The notes beneath the pieces were generated by a model. It did not search any database. It was not told where the DNA came from and saw only the letters and a list, made by a program, of their open reading frames with translations. 43,153 nt of DNA from UBA3774 sp045600025 (GTDB lineage Bacteria; Bacillota; Clostridia; Lachnospirales; Lachnospiraceae): the NCBI GenBank assembly GCA_045600025.1, contig JAZRXC010000029.1:1-43153 (forward strand), read 5' to 3'. Positions 8,025-16,472 of this stretch are shown piece after piece (within the stretch, counting starts at the first letter, position 1; each line of letters starts with the position of its first letter). Made by a program: the position numbers and the translations under genes.

Positions 8025-8199
8025 ATATTCGCGGCACATTTGCAACGGCAAACGTGTCACGATGCCTACCTCGTCTTCGCCGCCTATTACGCCACTCGCT
8101 CCGACTCCCACCGAAACGGGAACTCTCCGCTCGGGCGGCTAGGCTCGACTCGCCTACGGCCCTGCTCCAGTGTTTGCCTTATGCTAAATGTGCCGCCTA
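8025..8199 (+). repeat. Interspersed GC-rich repeat, copy 2 (175 bp)
   Basis: It is the second copy of the block at 3934-4108, in the same orientation, with 7 substitutions and no gaps. The upstream flank shares CTCGCGTCTGC then ACATC with the copy 1 arm, followed by about 20 extra bases. The long right-hand arm seen in copy 1 is missing here. The pair brackets glgB, the ECF S-component and the AEC permease. Confidence 0.85.
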
Positions 8200-8244
8200 T
8201 AACGCGCCTATTTCTTTACTTTTAGGCGCCAATATGTTAATATA

Positions 8245-8276
8245 TTGTACGATACTGTGCAATGATGGTTTACTAT
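8245..8276 (+). promoter_or_regulatory. Promoter region and candidate operator of the DtxR-type regulator
   Basis: The 18-bp imperfect palindrome TTGTACGATACTGTGCAA (8245-8262) includes a -35-like TTGTAC. Possible -10 boxes are TTTACT (18-bp spacing) or TACTAT (20-bp spacing). An inverted repeat over a promoter directly upstream of a metal-dependent repressor is the usual form of an autoregulatory site. The dyad is visible; its function is inference. Confidence 0.4.
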
Positions 8277-8295
8277 GCTCTTTTGAGGAAAAAGC

Positions 8296-8667
8296 ATGCA
8301 ACTTATGGAATCAGGCGAGATGTATCTGGAGACAATTCTTGTGCTCTCGCAGACGAAAAATACAGTGCGCGCAATAGACGTGAGCGAATACATGGGCTTC
8401 TCAAAGCCAAGTGTCAGTCGCGCGGTAAATAACCTCAAAAGCGCAGGTTATATCACGGTTGCAGAGGACGGCGGCATCACACTCACTAAAGACGGACGCG
8501 AGACCGCAGAAAAGATCTACGAGCGCCACAAGGTGCTGACGCAGATACTAATCGAACTCGGCGTGCCCGAGAAGCTCGCGGCGGAAGATGCCTGCAAGAT
8601 TGAGCACGACATCAGCGATGAGACATTTGCGGCGGTCAAGAAGCACCTAAAGAACACGAGCAAATAA
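8296..8667 (+). CDS. DtxR/MntR-family metal-dependent transcriptional regulator
   Basis: A 123-residue protein with an N-terminal winged helix (MYLETILVLSQ, VRAIDVSEYMGFSKPSVSRAVNNLKSAGYI, about 8-55) and a helical metal-binding dimerization part. Likely metal ligands are His in ERHKVL and the Cys/Glu/His of EDACKIEHDIS. There is no C-terminal SH3-like domain, so it resembles short MntR/IdeR relatives. The start ATG follows TGAGGAAAAAGC. The metal (Mn, Fe or other) and targets are not known, and no metal transporter lies beside it. Confidence 0.88.
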   Translation: MQLMESGEMYLETILVLSQTKNTVRAIDVSEYMGFSKPSVSRAVNNLKSAGYITVAEDGGITLTKDGRETAEKIYERHKVLTQILIELGVPEKLAAEDACKIEHDISDETFAAVKKHLKNTSK

Positions 8668-8734
8668 GCGTAAAATAAACGCACAAATATAAGCACAAAA
8701 TAAGCGCGCAAATAACCCACAAAAAGCGCAAGCG
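8662..8734 (+). repeat. Degenerate 11-13-bp tandem repeat (AATAAGCGCRCAA-like)
   Basis: Right after the regulator stop codon, units such as AATAAACGCACAA, ATATAAGCACAA and AATAAGCGCGCAA follow one another for about 70 bp. The first unit overlaps the stop codon. There is no T-tract. Function is unknown. Confidence 0.5.
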
Positions 8735-8791
8735 CCGGATATACAAGCGCAGCAACTATACAACAACAGGTTCAGTAAGGACATTACATAA

Positions 8792-9661
8792 ATGGATAAC
8801 AGAGCAATAGGCGTATTTGACAGCGGCGTCGGCGGACTTACGGTAGTCCGCGAAATCATGCACCACACCCCTGCGGAAAAGCTGGTGTATTTCGGCGATA
8901 CCGCCCGCCTTCCCTATGGTTCAAAATCCCCCGAGACAGTGCTTGCCTACGCGCGCCAGATCATTCGCTTCCTAAAGACGCATGACGTAAAAGCCATCGT
9001 CGTTGCCTGCAATACAGCAAGCGCCTACGCACTGCCGACCATAGAAAAAGAAGCGGACATCCCGATAATCGGCGTACTAAAGCCCGGCGCCAAAGCAGCT
9101 ACGGACGTTACAACAAGTGGCCGCATCGGTGTAATCGCTACAGAAGGCACCATCGCGAGCGGGATGTATGAGAAGACGATAAAGGGCATACGCCCGGATG
9201 CGCAGGTATTCGGCAAAGCCTGCCCGCTGTTTGTTCCGCTTGTGGAAGAGGGCATGTCAAATGATGACCTGCTGCGTCAGGTGGCAGAGAGATACTTAAA
9301 GGACGTGCTTGCCGAGGATATCGACACACTTATCATGGGCTGCACGCATTATCCGCTCATAAGCGAACAGATTGCGGCTGTTGCGGGAGACGGCGTGACG
9401 CTTGTTAATCCCGCGTGCGAGACGGCAAAGAGCTTAAAGCAGCTGCTGCAGGAGAGCAACATCGCGGCTGATCCTTCGGGCATTTGCGAAGAGACGGAGA
9501 TAGTCTGCAAGGCAGGTGTTACCACCAAGGTATCGGGTGCGGGTATGCCCGCTCATGAATTCTACGTCAGCGACGGCGCGGAAAAATTAGCGAAATTTGC
9601 GGAATCAATCCTTCCGTGCAATATATACAAAGCAACCAAAATAGACATAGAAAAATACTAA
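8792..9661 (+). CDS. murI: Glutamate racemase
   Basis: It converts L- to D-glutamate for peptidoglycan in the cytoplasm. The protein has 289 residues, slightly longer than the usual 265-275. Signature elements are GVFDSGVGGLTV (Asp10), VVACNTASA (catalytic Cys near 73), and IMGCTHYPL (second catalytic Cys near 184 with the adjacent His). The ATG follows a modest AAGGA site. It is 12 bp upstream of the DUF1934 gene and near a D,D-carboxypeptidase, a cell-wall neighbourhood. Confidence 0.95.
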   Translation: MDNRAIGVFDSGVGGLTVVREIMHHTPAEKLVYFGDTARLPYGSKSPETVLAYARQIIRFLKTHDVKAIVVACNTASAYALPTIEKEADIPIIGVLKPGAKAATDVTTSGRIGVIATEGTIASGMYEKTIKGIRPDAQVFGKACPLFVPLVEEGMSNDDLLRQVAERYLKDVLAEDIDTLIMGCTHYPLISEQIAAVAGDGVTLVNPACETAKSLKQLLQESNIAADPSGICEETEIVCKAGVTTKVSGAGMPAHEFYVSDGAEKLAKFAESILPCNIYKATKIDIEKY

Positions 9662-9673
9662 AGCCGGACAGTT

Positions 9674-10120
9674 ATGAAAAAAGAAGTATTAGTCAGCATC
9701 AAAGGCCTGCTGATGGCAGAAGGTGAAGATAGCGACGATATAGAATTTGTGGCGCCCGGTGAATATTTCAAGCGCGCAGGCGACGAATTCATTTACTACG
9801 AAGAGTATCAGGAAGACGGCAGCAAGGCTAACAACCTGATTAAAATTTCAGGGCAGACAGTCAGTATCAGGAAGCGCGGCGAGACGTCAACAGACATGGT
9901 ATTTGACCCGGAGCGAGAGACGCAGACGCACTATGTTACGCCTTTCGGAGACATTGCTCTTAATATCAAGACACATGATTGCAATACCGTGCATGTGTGG
10001 GGCGAGGATGTAGCCGATGAAGACGAGGTCTTGATGATAGATATAGATTATCGCCTCGAGGTGAATTATTCATATTCTTCCGACTGCAACGTGAACATAA
10101 AGGTTACTAACAGGTTATAA
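9674..10120 (+). CDS. DUF1934 (YwiB-like) beta-barrel protein
   Basis: A 148-residue soluble acidic protein that matches DUF1934, a small calycin/lipocalin-like family of Firmicutes represented by B. subtilis YwiB. Visible family features are MKKEVLVSIKG at the start, the central DGSKANNLIKISGQTVSIRKRGE part and the late THYVTPFGDIALNIKT then DIDYRLEVNYSYSS strands. The biochemical role is unknown. It is 12 bp after murI and probably co-transcribed with it. Confidence 0.8.
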   Translation: MKKEVLVSIKGLLMAEGEDSDDIEFVAPGEYFKRAGDEFIYYEEYQEDGSKANNLIKISGQTVSIRKRGETSTDMVFDPERETQTHYVTPFGDIALNIKTHDCNTVHVWGEDVADEDEVLMIDIDYRLEVNYSYSSDCNVNIKVTNRL

Positions 10121-10151
10121 ACATTCGGCAATTTACAGGATAGGTCAGATT

Positions 10152-11678
10152 TTGAAGAGAACTAAGTTTTACAAAATTATATTAATTGCGCTTGCCGTAG
10201 TGCTTGCTATTCCGAGCATGGCTATGGCGCACCAGGCACCGACGCAGCCCATTCCCGCGGAGAATGATTCACTTCCCGCGGATGCCGGCACTTTTGATCC
10301 TACGATTCCGCTTAAGGATATGCGTCTGATGATGCAATGGCCGGAGGCTCCGAGCATCGGTTGCCGCAGCGCGTATCTTATCGAGTGCAATACGGGGCAG
10401 GTTCTCTATGCCAAGAATGAGAACGAGGACCGCTTTCCTGCGAGCATCACTAAGGTTCTGACAGCGCTTATCGTTATCGAGAACTGTGACCTTAATGAGA
10501 TTGTTACTTTCTCACACGCTTCGGTTACCGACCTTGAGGAGGGCGGCTTCAACGGCTACTTCTGTGAGGGCGAGATGCTCTCTGTCAGAGATTGCCTTTA
10601 CGCGCTGCTCCTCAGCTCCGTAAATGAATGCGGCTATGCGCTCGCGGAGCATGTTGCCGGAAGCATTGAAGGATTTGCGGCGATGATGAATGAAAAGGCG
10701 AAGTCACTTGGCTGCACCAATTCCAACTTCGTAAATCCTCATGGTCTGAACAATCCGAACCACATTACGACGGCTCACGATATGGCGCTTATCTTCCGCG
10801 CAGCCATCGCGAACCCGACTTTCCTTAAGATTGATTCGACGCTCAAGTACCATATTGAGTCTACTCCGCATATGAGTCAGGGCTTTGACTGCTCGATGCA
10901 TAATCAGCTGTGCAACCCTGAGAATTCCAACTACTACAACGGTGCGATAGCTGGTAAAACCGGTTACACGTCTCTTGCCCACAATACGCTTGTGACCTAC
11001 GCCATCCGCGACGGTGTTGAGCTGATTGCGGTTACCATGAAGGGCGAGGGTACCGGCGTTACCTACACTGATACCAAGAAGCTCTTTGATTACGGTTTTT
11101 CTAATTTTGAGATTCTTGATATGAACGAGGCTGCGTCAGGCTTCGGATACTGGATTAATACAGTATCTCCGCTCCCTGTTACTGCGCCTTCGGATATGTC
11201 TTTCTTTGTTCCGAACGGGGACGCAGGTCTCTCCCTTTCATATTCGGCAGGAGCGCATGGCACCATGGGAAATATCAACCTGATTGACGCAGCGGGGACG
11301 GCGCTTTATTCAAGCCCGATGCAGATTGACGCTGTTAAGCTTGCGAGTGCGCTTCCTGATATTCCGCCTGTGACCGAGGCACCTACGGATGTGACATCTG
11401 AAGCGGAAGATCCGTCTGAAGATGTAACAAAGGCGCCGACTGATGCGACTACCGAGTCTCTCGAGACAGAGCCCGGCACTACTGATGAAGAAAAATCCGG
11501 CAGTACATTTGGCACGATTTTAAAAGTGCTGCTTTACATTGTTCTTATTCTTATCGCGCTTGTTTTCGGATACTGGGTTGTTATCCAGATTCTTAAGGCT
11601 CGCCGCCGTAAGAAGAGAAAAGAATACTTAGAGCGCAAGAGACGCGCTGAGCGTATCGAGCGTATTAAGAGAGGATAA
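10152..11678 (+). CDS. D-alanyl-D-alanine carboxypeptidase (penicillin-binding protein, S11 family)
   Basis: It trims the terminal D-Ala from peptidoglycan stem peptides outside the membrane. The start is TTG, giving a signal peptide (MKRTKFYKIILIALAVVLAI, cleavage likely after AMA). The catalytic domain has SITK (Ser near 98), SVN (near 156) and KTG (near 269). After about residue 405 comes a Thr/Glu/Asp-rich linker, one membrane helix (about 460-483) and a very basic tail rich in Lys and Arg. DacA-type enzymes usually end in an amphipathic anchor, so the real membrane helix is a variation. It precedes the polysaccharide locus by 11 bp. Confidence 0.93.
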   Translation: MKRTKFYKIILIALAVVLAIPSMAMAHQAPTQPIPAENDSLPADAGTFDPTIPLKDMRLMMQWPEAPSIGCRSAYLIECNTGQVLYAKNENEDRFPASITKVLTALIVIENCDLNEIVTFSHASVTDLEEGGFNGYFCEGEMLSVRDCLYALLLSSVNECGYALAEHVAGSIEGFAAMMNEKAKSLGCTNSNFVNPHGLNNPNHITTAHDMALIFRAAIANPTFLKIDSTLKYHIESTPHMSQGFDCSMHNQLCNPENSNYYNGAIAGKTGYTSLAHNTLVTYAIRDGVELIAVTMKGEGTGVTYTDTKKLFDYGFSNFEILDMNEAASGFGYWINTVSPLPVTAPSDMSFFVPNGDAGLSLSYSAGAHGTMGNINLIDAAGTALYSSPMQIDAVKLASALPDIPPVTEAPTDVTSEAEDPSEDVTKAPTDATTESLETEPGTTDEEKSGSTFGTILKVLLYIVLILIALVFGYWVVIQILKARRRKKRKEYLERKRRAERIERIKRG

Positions 11679-11689
11679 AGAGGTATATC

Positions 11690-13696
11690 GTGAGTACCGA
11701 AAAAGAGACTGACAGAGAGTTGAAAAAATTCATAGGGGGGGGTGGAACAGGTTTGAAAAACACTCGTATCAGAGGACTTCTGGTTCTTTATGATCTGCTG
11801 CTGTGGATTGTAAATGCCTATATTCTTCCCATTCTTCACCCTTCGGAAAATGCTGCGCTGCATATTAATGATATTATCTTATGTACTGCAATCGGCGCCG
11901 CACTAATTTTCATATGCAGATTCTTTGCTAAGGTTTACAACCAGATCTGGCGCTACGGCAGCATAGACCCTTATATCCGTCTTATCCTTGCGGATATCAT
12001 CGGCTGTATCTTGTATTGCATTTCGGTTAAATTGATTAAGCTTCCAATCAGGATTATCCTGGCGGCTTTTATCAGTGCAGCGGATCTTATTACTGCGATT
12101 ACCGTCAGGATGTTATACAGCCACGCTTACAAATATGCATCGCGTAAGGGGACTTTTTCAGATCTGACACGCCTGTTTCTTCATGTATTCGCAAATGTAG
12201 ATGTTAAGCCTGAGACTATTGATTCCGACCCTTCCGCTAAGATCAATGCTGCGGTTATCGGCGCGGGCCATATCGGTACAGAGCTTGCGCGTCAGCTCGT
12301 TGAAAACCCTATGAGTCAGTACCGCCCGGTTTGCTTCGTAGATATTGATAAAGAAAAAATCGGACGCAGTGCTCACGGCCTGCCTATTCTCGGCGAGGCT
12401 AAGAATCTAGATGATGCTTTCAGCAGGCTCGGCGTTCGTGAAATTATATTTGCCCTGCCTGAGATGGAGAGCGTTGACAAGATGGCGCTCTTTGATAAAT
12501 ACAAACACTATGGTCTTAAGATGAATTCTTATGACTATCCGATATATGAGGATGACCAGTCCGGTAAGAAGCGCATTCGTGAATTCACGATTGAAGACCT
12601 TCTGCAGCGTCCTCCGGTTCAGCTGGATGAGGATATCCTGAAGGATTGTTACCTCGGCCGCAGGGTTCTGGTTACCGGTGGCGGCGGTTCTATCGGCAGT
12701 GAGATGTGCCGTCAGATTGCTTCGATGAAGCCGGCGCTTCTTATCATCATGGATATTGCCGAAAATACTGCCTACGATCTTCAGCAGGAGCTTCGTATCC
12801 AGTACGGCAAGAAGCTTAAGCTGGCTGTTGAGATCTGCAACATGTGTGATGCGGGTGCTATGGACAGACTTTTTGCGAAGTATCATCCCGAGGTTGTTAT
12901 CCATGCGGCCGCGCATAAGCATGTGCCGCTTATGGAGCATAATTCTACTGAGTGTATTAAGAATAATGTTTTCGGTACTCAGAATACTATTGATTGCTGC
13001 CTTAAATATGGCGCGCAGCATTTCATCATGGTTTCTACCGATAAGGCGGTTAACCCGACTAATGTTATGGGTGCGTCTAAGCGTGTGTGCGAGCTGATTG
13101 CTCATAATGCCGCAGACAATACCAAGGCTTATGCGAAGAGCCGCGGCATCAGGCTGTCGCGCACTAAGACTATTTTCTCGGCTACACGTTTTGGCAACGT
13201 GCTTGGTTCCGCAGGTTCGGTTGTTCCGCTTTTTAAGCGTCAGATTGCGGCGGGTGGTCCGATTACCATTACCGATAAGAATATCATTCGTTATTTCATG
13301 ACTATTCCCGAGGCGAGCAAGCTGGTTCTTACTTCCGGCGCGATTGCGAAGAACGGTGAGCTTTTTGTACTTGATATGGGTGAGCCAGTGCACATTATGA
13401 CGCTTGCGGAAAATATGGTCCGCCTGTCAGGTCTTGTGCCTTATCGTGATATTGAGATTATTGAGACCGGTCTGCGTCCGGGCGAGAAGCTCTTTGAGGA
13501 GCTTCTGGTTGCAGATGGTAATTGCACTAAGACCGACAATGATCTCATATATGTCGAAAAAGAAGAACCCGTTGATAATAATGCCGTCCTTGCAGGTCTT
13601 GCTGACCTTGCCGAGGCTTGTGAGAATTATGATGACGAGGCTATACGCGGTGTGCTTAAGGAGATGGTTCCGACGTATACTGCTCAGAAGGAGTAA
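11690..13696 (+). CDS. Membrane-bound nucleotide-sugar 4,6-dehydratase (PglF/CapD/FlaA1-like)
   Basis: These enzymes make UDP-4-keto-6-deoxy-HexNAc, a first step to rare sugars. The 668-residue protein has about four N-terminal membrane helices (25-145), a first Rossmann fold (AVIGAGHIGTELA, near 187) and the SDR catalytic fold (VTGGGGSIGSEM near 325, STDKAVNP near 447, MGASK near 460-464). The Met in place of the SDR Tyr is normal for the PglF group. GTG 11690 has an AGAGG site. TTG 11753 is a second in-frame start, where the sequence MKNTRIRGLL resembles typical N-termini. The G8 run lies between these starts. It is the first polysaccharide gene. Confidence 0.9.
   Translation: MSTEKETDRELKKFIGGGGTGLKNTRIRGLLVLYDLLLWIVNAYILPILHPSENAALHINDIILCTAIGAALIFICRFFAKVYNQIWRYGSIDPYIRLILADIIGCILYCISVKLIKLPIRIILAAFISAADLITAITVRMLYSHAYKYASRKGTFSDLTRLFLHVFANVDVKPETIDSDPSAKINAAVIGAGHIGTELARQLVENPMSQYRPVCFVDIDKEKIGRSAHGLPILGEAKNLDDAFSRLGVREIIFALPEMESVDKMALFDKYKHYGLKMNSYDYPIYEDDQSGKKRIREFTIEDLLQRPPVQLDEDILKDCYLGRRVLVTGGGGSIGSEMCRQIASMKPALLIIMDIAENTAYDLQQELRIQYGKKLKLAVEICNMCDAGAMDRLFAKYHPEVVIHAAAHKHVPLMEHNSTECIKNNVFGTQNTIDCCLKYGAQHFIMVSTDKAVNPTNVMGASKRVCELIAHNAADNTKAYAKSRGIRLSRTKTIFSATRFGNVLGSAGSVVPLFKRQIAAGGPITITDKNIIRYFMTIPEASKLVLTSGAIAKNGELFVLDMGEPVHIMTLAENMVRLSGLVPYRDIEIIETGLRPGEKLFEELLVADGNCTKTDNDLIYVEKEEPVDNNAVLAGLADLAEACENYDDEAIRGVLKEMVPTYTAQKE
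11735..11742 (+). repeat. Homopolymer G8 near the start of the dehydratase gene
   Basis: Eight consecutive G between the two possible start codons of the dehydratase. If GTG 11690 is used, length changes shift the frame. If TTG 11753 is used, the run is part of, or just upstream of, its ribosome binding region (GGGGTGG) and could alter spacing. Such runs are slippage-prone. Confidence 0.9.
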
Positions 13697-13701
13697 TAAA
13701 T

Positions 13702-15306
13702 ATGACACAGAAGAAAAAAGATTCAGAATTATTTGATCTGATGGATGTGCTGGGAATAATTGCGCATTATCTTCCGATTATTCTTATAGTAACGGTTATC
13801 TTCGGGATATCAGGATTCGTTTTTTCTAAACATGTGCTGCAACCGAAGTACACCGCATCCTCATATATCTATGTCAATAACAATACGAATACCATAGCAA
13901 ATCAGAGCTACAGCACTACATCTGAGCTTACAGCTTCCAAGATGCTGGCGGATACCTATACTGTCATAGCTAAGATGAATTCGGTTCTCGGCGCCGCTCA
14001 GGAGGCTGCAGGTACGGATTATTCTTATGATAAGCTTGCCGGTATGGTTTCTGTTGATTCTGTTGAACAGACAGGCGTTCTTAAAATCAGTGTTACTGCG
14101 GATAATGCAGTGGATGCAATGCTGCTTGCCAATGGTATGATTAACGCCATTCCCGATGTTGCCAAGAGCATCATCGCAGGTTCCGATACGAGAGTTATGC
14201 AAGAGGCTGAGCTTCCGCTTGCCACTATGCCGAATACTTTTAAGATTACTCTGCTTTGTGCTCTTGCCGGAGCTGTTATTACAGCACTTATTTTTGTGCT
14301 GTTAGAGATGTTCAATGATAAGATTATGGATTCTGAATATCTCCAGAATAATTACAACATCCCGATTCTGGCTATCATCCCGGATCTGTTTGAGACTGAC
14401 AGTAAAAAGCGCTCTGAGAAGAAAAAGAAATCAGCGCATAGCAAGGTTCCTGCCGAGTATTATCTGGAAGAGCGTCCTTTTATCTGTGACAAGATGAATT
14501 TCGGAGCTTCAGAAGGCTACAAGATGCTGCGTACGGGCATTACTACTGCTTTAGGTACTGCTACGGGTGGCAAGGCCATAGGTATAACGAGCCCTAATAA
14601 CAACGAGGGTAAGAGCCTGTGTTCTATCAACACGGCTTATACATTTGCTCTGCTTGATAAGGCATTGCTGCTTGAAGGTGATCTGCGTATCCCTACAGCA
14701 GCCAAGCGTCTTTCTATCAACCGTACACCCGGTTTTACAGAGCTCATACGTGGCCAGCATACTATCGAAGATGTCATTCAAAGAACAAAAGATACAAAAG
14801 ACCTTGATATTATCACAAGCGGCAACCGCCCGAGCAATCCTGCCGAGATACTTGCATCTGATGCAGCGCAGAATGCATTTTCTATATTGAACAGTCACTA
14901 TAGTTATATCGTTATGGATCTGCCTCCGGTAAATGAGCTCTCTGACACCATTATCGCAGGTCGTATGCTGGATGGAGTTATATTGGTAGTAAATGAAGGA
15001 GAGACCAGTAAAGCAGGGCTTGCAGCAGCCATCCGCCGCCTGGAACAGTCCAACACCACTATCCTCGGCTTCGTCATGGTAAATGCGGTAAATAGCATGT
15101 ATGAGAATAATGGATATGGCAAATACGGCAAGTATAAGAAGTACAGCCATTACAGCAGTTACGGGCGCTATAGCCGATATGACCGCTACAGCCGCTACGG
15201 AAAGTATGATAAGTACGGAAAATACGGCAGGTATTCCCAGAGCGAGAAGATAGCTGAAGAAATCGAAAAAGCTGATATTTCGGCGGAAGATATTTTAGTA
15301 AAGTAA
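13702..15306 (+). CDS. Fused Wzz-like chain-length regulator and BY-type tyrosine kinase
   Basis: It controls polymer length and export. In one 534-residue chain there is an N-terminal Wzz/CapA-type domain (helix near 18-37, extracytoplasmic loop, second helix near 178-198) and a cytoplasmic kinase with Walker A SPNNNEGKS (near 297-305), Walker A' LLLEGDLR (near 323-330) and Walker B YIVMDLPP (near 402). The tail at about 467-512 has 15 tyrosines, mostly every third residue (KYGKYKKYSHYSSYGRY), the autophosphorylation cluster. In Firmicutes these two parts are usually separate proteins (CpsC/CpsD); the fusion resembles the proteobacterial Wzc type. It lies 5 bp after the dehydratase gene. Confidence 0.93.
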   Translation: MTQKKKDSELFDLMDVLGIIAHYLPIILIVTVIFGISGFVFSKHVLQPKYTASSYIYVNNNTNTIANQSYSTTSELTASKMLADTYTVIAKMNSVLGAAQEAAGTDYSYDKLAGMVSVDSVEQTGVLKISVTADNAVDAMLLANGMINAIPDVAKSIIAGSDTRVMQEAELPLATMPNTFKITLLCALAGAVITALIFVLLEMFNDKIMDSEYLQNNYNIPILAIIPDLFETDSKKRSEKKKKSAHSKVPAEYYLEERPFICDKMNFGASEGYKMLRTGITTALGTATGGKAIGITSPNNNEGKSLCSINTAYTFALLDKALLLEGDLRIPTAAKRLSINRTPGFTELIRGQHTIEDVIQRTKDTKDLDIITSGNRPSNPAEILASDAAQNAFSILNSHYSYIVMDLPPVNELSDTIIAGRMLDGVILVVNEGETSKAGLAAAIRRLEQSNTTILGFVMVNAVNSMYENNGYGKYGKYKKYSHYSSYGRYSRYDRYSRYGKYDKYGKYGRYSQSEKIAEEIEKADISAEDILVK

Positions 15307-15317
15307 AGAGCAAAGAA

Positions 15318-16448
15318 GTGAAAAAATTGCAGAAAACGGAGATTAACGCCAACAATTCAGATAGAAATTATGGGATAGATGCATTAAGAATTGTTTCCAT
15401 GTTTTTTGTTGTAGTAATACATGTGATAGGACATGGCGGGATACGAGATGTGGCAGTAGGTGTTAACCAACATATAACGTGGCTATTAACCGCTATAGTA
15501 TATTGTGCCGTTGATGTATTTGCATTGATTAGCGGGTATGTCGGTTATACTGATAAGCCCAAAGCGTTCAAGTCGGCAAAGTTCATATCATTTTGGACTC
15601 AGGTATTCTTTTACAGCTTTATAATAACCCTTATTGTATTTATTGTATCACCGGAAGCTATTGGCATAAAAGCGCTGATTCGGTCAGCTTTTCCGATAGC
15701 AACAAGTCAGTATTGGTATGCTTCTTGTTATGCAGCACTTATGCTTTTAATGCCATGGATAAACAGGTTGATTCGCTCATTAGATAATAAAGAGCTGACA
15801 AGATTTGTTGCTTTATTGGCAGTATTGTTTTCGGCGTATATGATATTTGCAGGCAGATTGTCGGAGGCAGACCCATTTGTACTGAATTATGGATATTCTG
15901 TAATATGGCTGACTGCTTTGTATATCATCGGTGCTTGGATGAAACGTACAAATATTTCCGAGAGAATAAGTACAAGGAATGCAATTCTTATTATCGTCAT
16001 ATGCGTGCTGATATCATGGTTGTTTAAAGATATATTCACCGGCATCTTTCAGACCGCACTATTTATGACTTATACGAGTCCAACGGTATTGATTATTGCT
16101 ATGTCATACATTGTGATTTTTTCAAAAATGAAGGTGTCGAATTTAGGTAAAAGAGGAGTAATTACTTTTGCTCCGGCAGCATTTGGAGTTTTTTTGATTC
16201 ATGAGCAACCTATTATCCGCGAAGTTTTTATGAAAGACGGATTCACCTGGATTGCCAATGCCCAGGTATTGCTGCTTGTTGTCGAAGTCATTGCCTATTC
16301 ATTTTTTATCCTTATAGCAGGATTGATAATTGAAAAATTAAGATTGCTTATTTTTGATGTGCTCCATATCGACAGATTTTTGATAAAGATCGGAAATAAT
16401 GTGGATAGTATGCTTGAAAAAGTAACAAGCAAGATATGCAGTATTTGA
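15318..16448 (+). CDS. Membrane acyltransferase (acyltransferase 3 family)
   Basis: A 376-residue protein with about ten membrane helices. The N-terminus YGIDALRIVSMFFVVVIHV carries the family His used in O-acyl transfer, and LISGYVGY is another typical element. It probably O-acetylates a sugar of the polysaccharide, across the membrane. The start is GTG after AAAGAA, a weak site, directly behind the kinase gene. Acceptor and exact acyl group are unknown. Confidence 0.88.
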   Translation: MKKLQKTEINANNSDRNYGIDALRIVSMFFVVVIHVIGHGGIRDVAVGVNQHITWLLTAIVYCAVDVFALISGYVGYTDKPKAFKSAKFISFWTQVFFYSFIITLIVFIVSPEAIGIKALIRSAFPIATSQYWYASCYAALMLLMPWINRLIRSLDNKELTRFVALLAVLFSAYMIFAGRLSEADPFVLNYGYSVIWLTALYIIGAWMKRTNISERISTRNAILIIVICVLISWLFKDIFTGIFQTALFMTYTSPTVLIIAMSYIVIFSKMKVSNLGKRGVITFAPAAFGVFLIHEQPIIREVFMKDGFTWIANAQVLLLVVEVIAYSFFILIAGLIIEKLRLLIFDVLHIDRFLIKIGNNVDSMLEKVTSKICSI

Positions 16449-16472
16449 CGGACAAAAATGAGGAATGCCCAT

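Larger units (their letters stand above)
7925..8295. other. 371-bp gene-free region between the AEC permease and the DtxR-type regulator
   Basis: It holds the terminator of the permease gene, the second copy of the 175-bp interspersed repeat with a shortened flank, and the promoter region of the downstream regulator. Frames through the repeat are not convincing genes. Confidence 0.75.

Noticed and set aside
7298..8026. 242-codon minus-strand frame opposite the AEC permease
   Set aside because: It is antisense to a clear membrane transporter, rich in Asn/Arg/Lys, and crosses the terminator.
12407..13393. 328-codon minus-strand frame opposite the dehydratase
   Set aside because: It is a shadow of a well-conserved gene; no ribosome site or family match.
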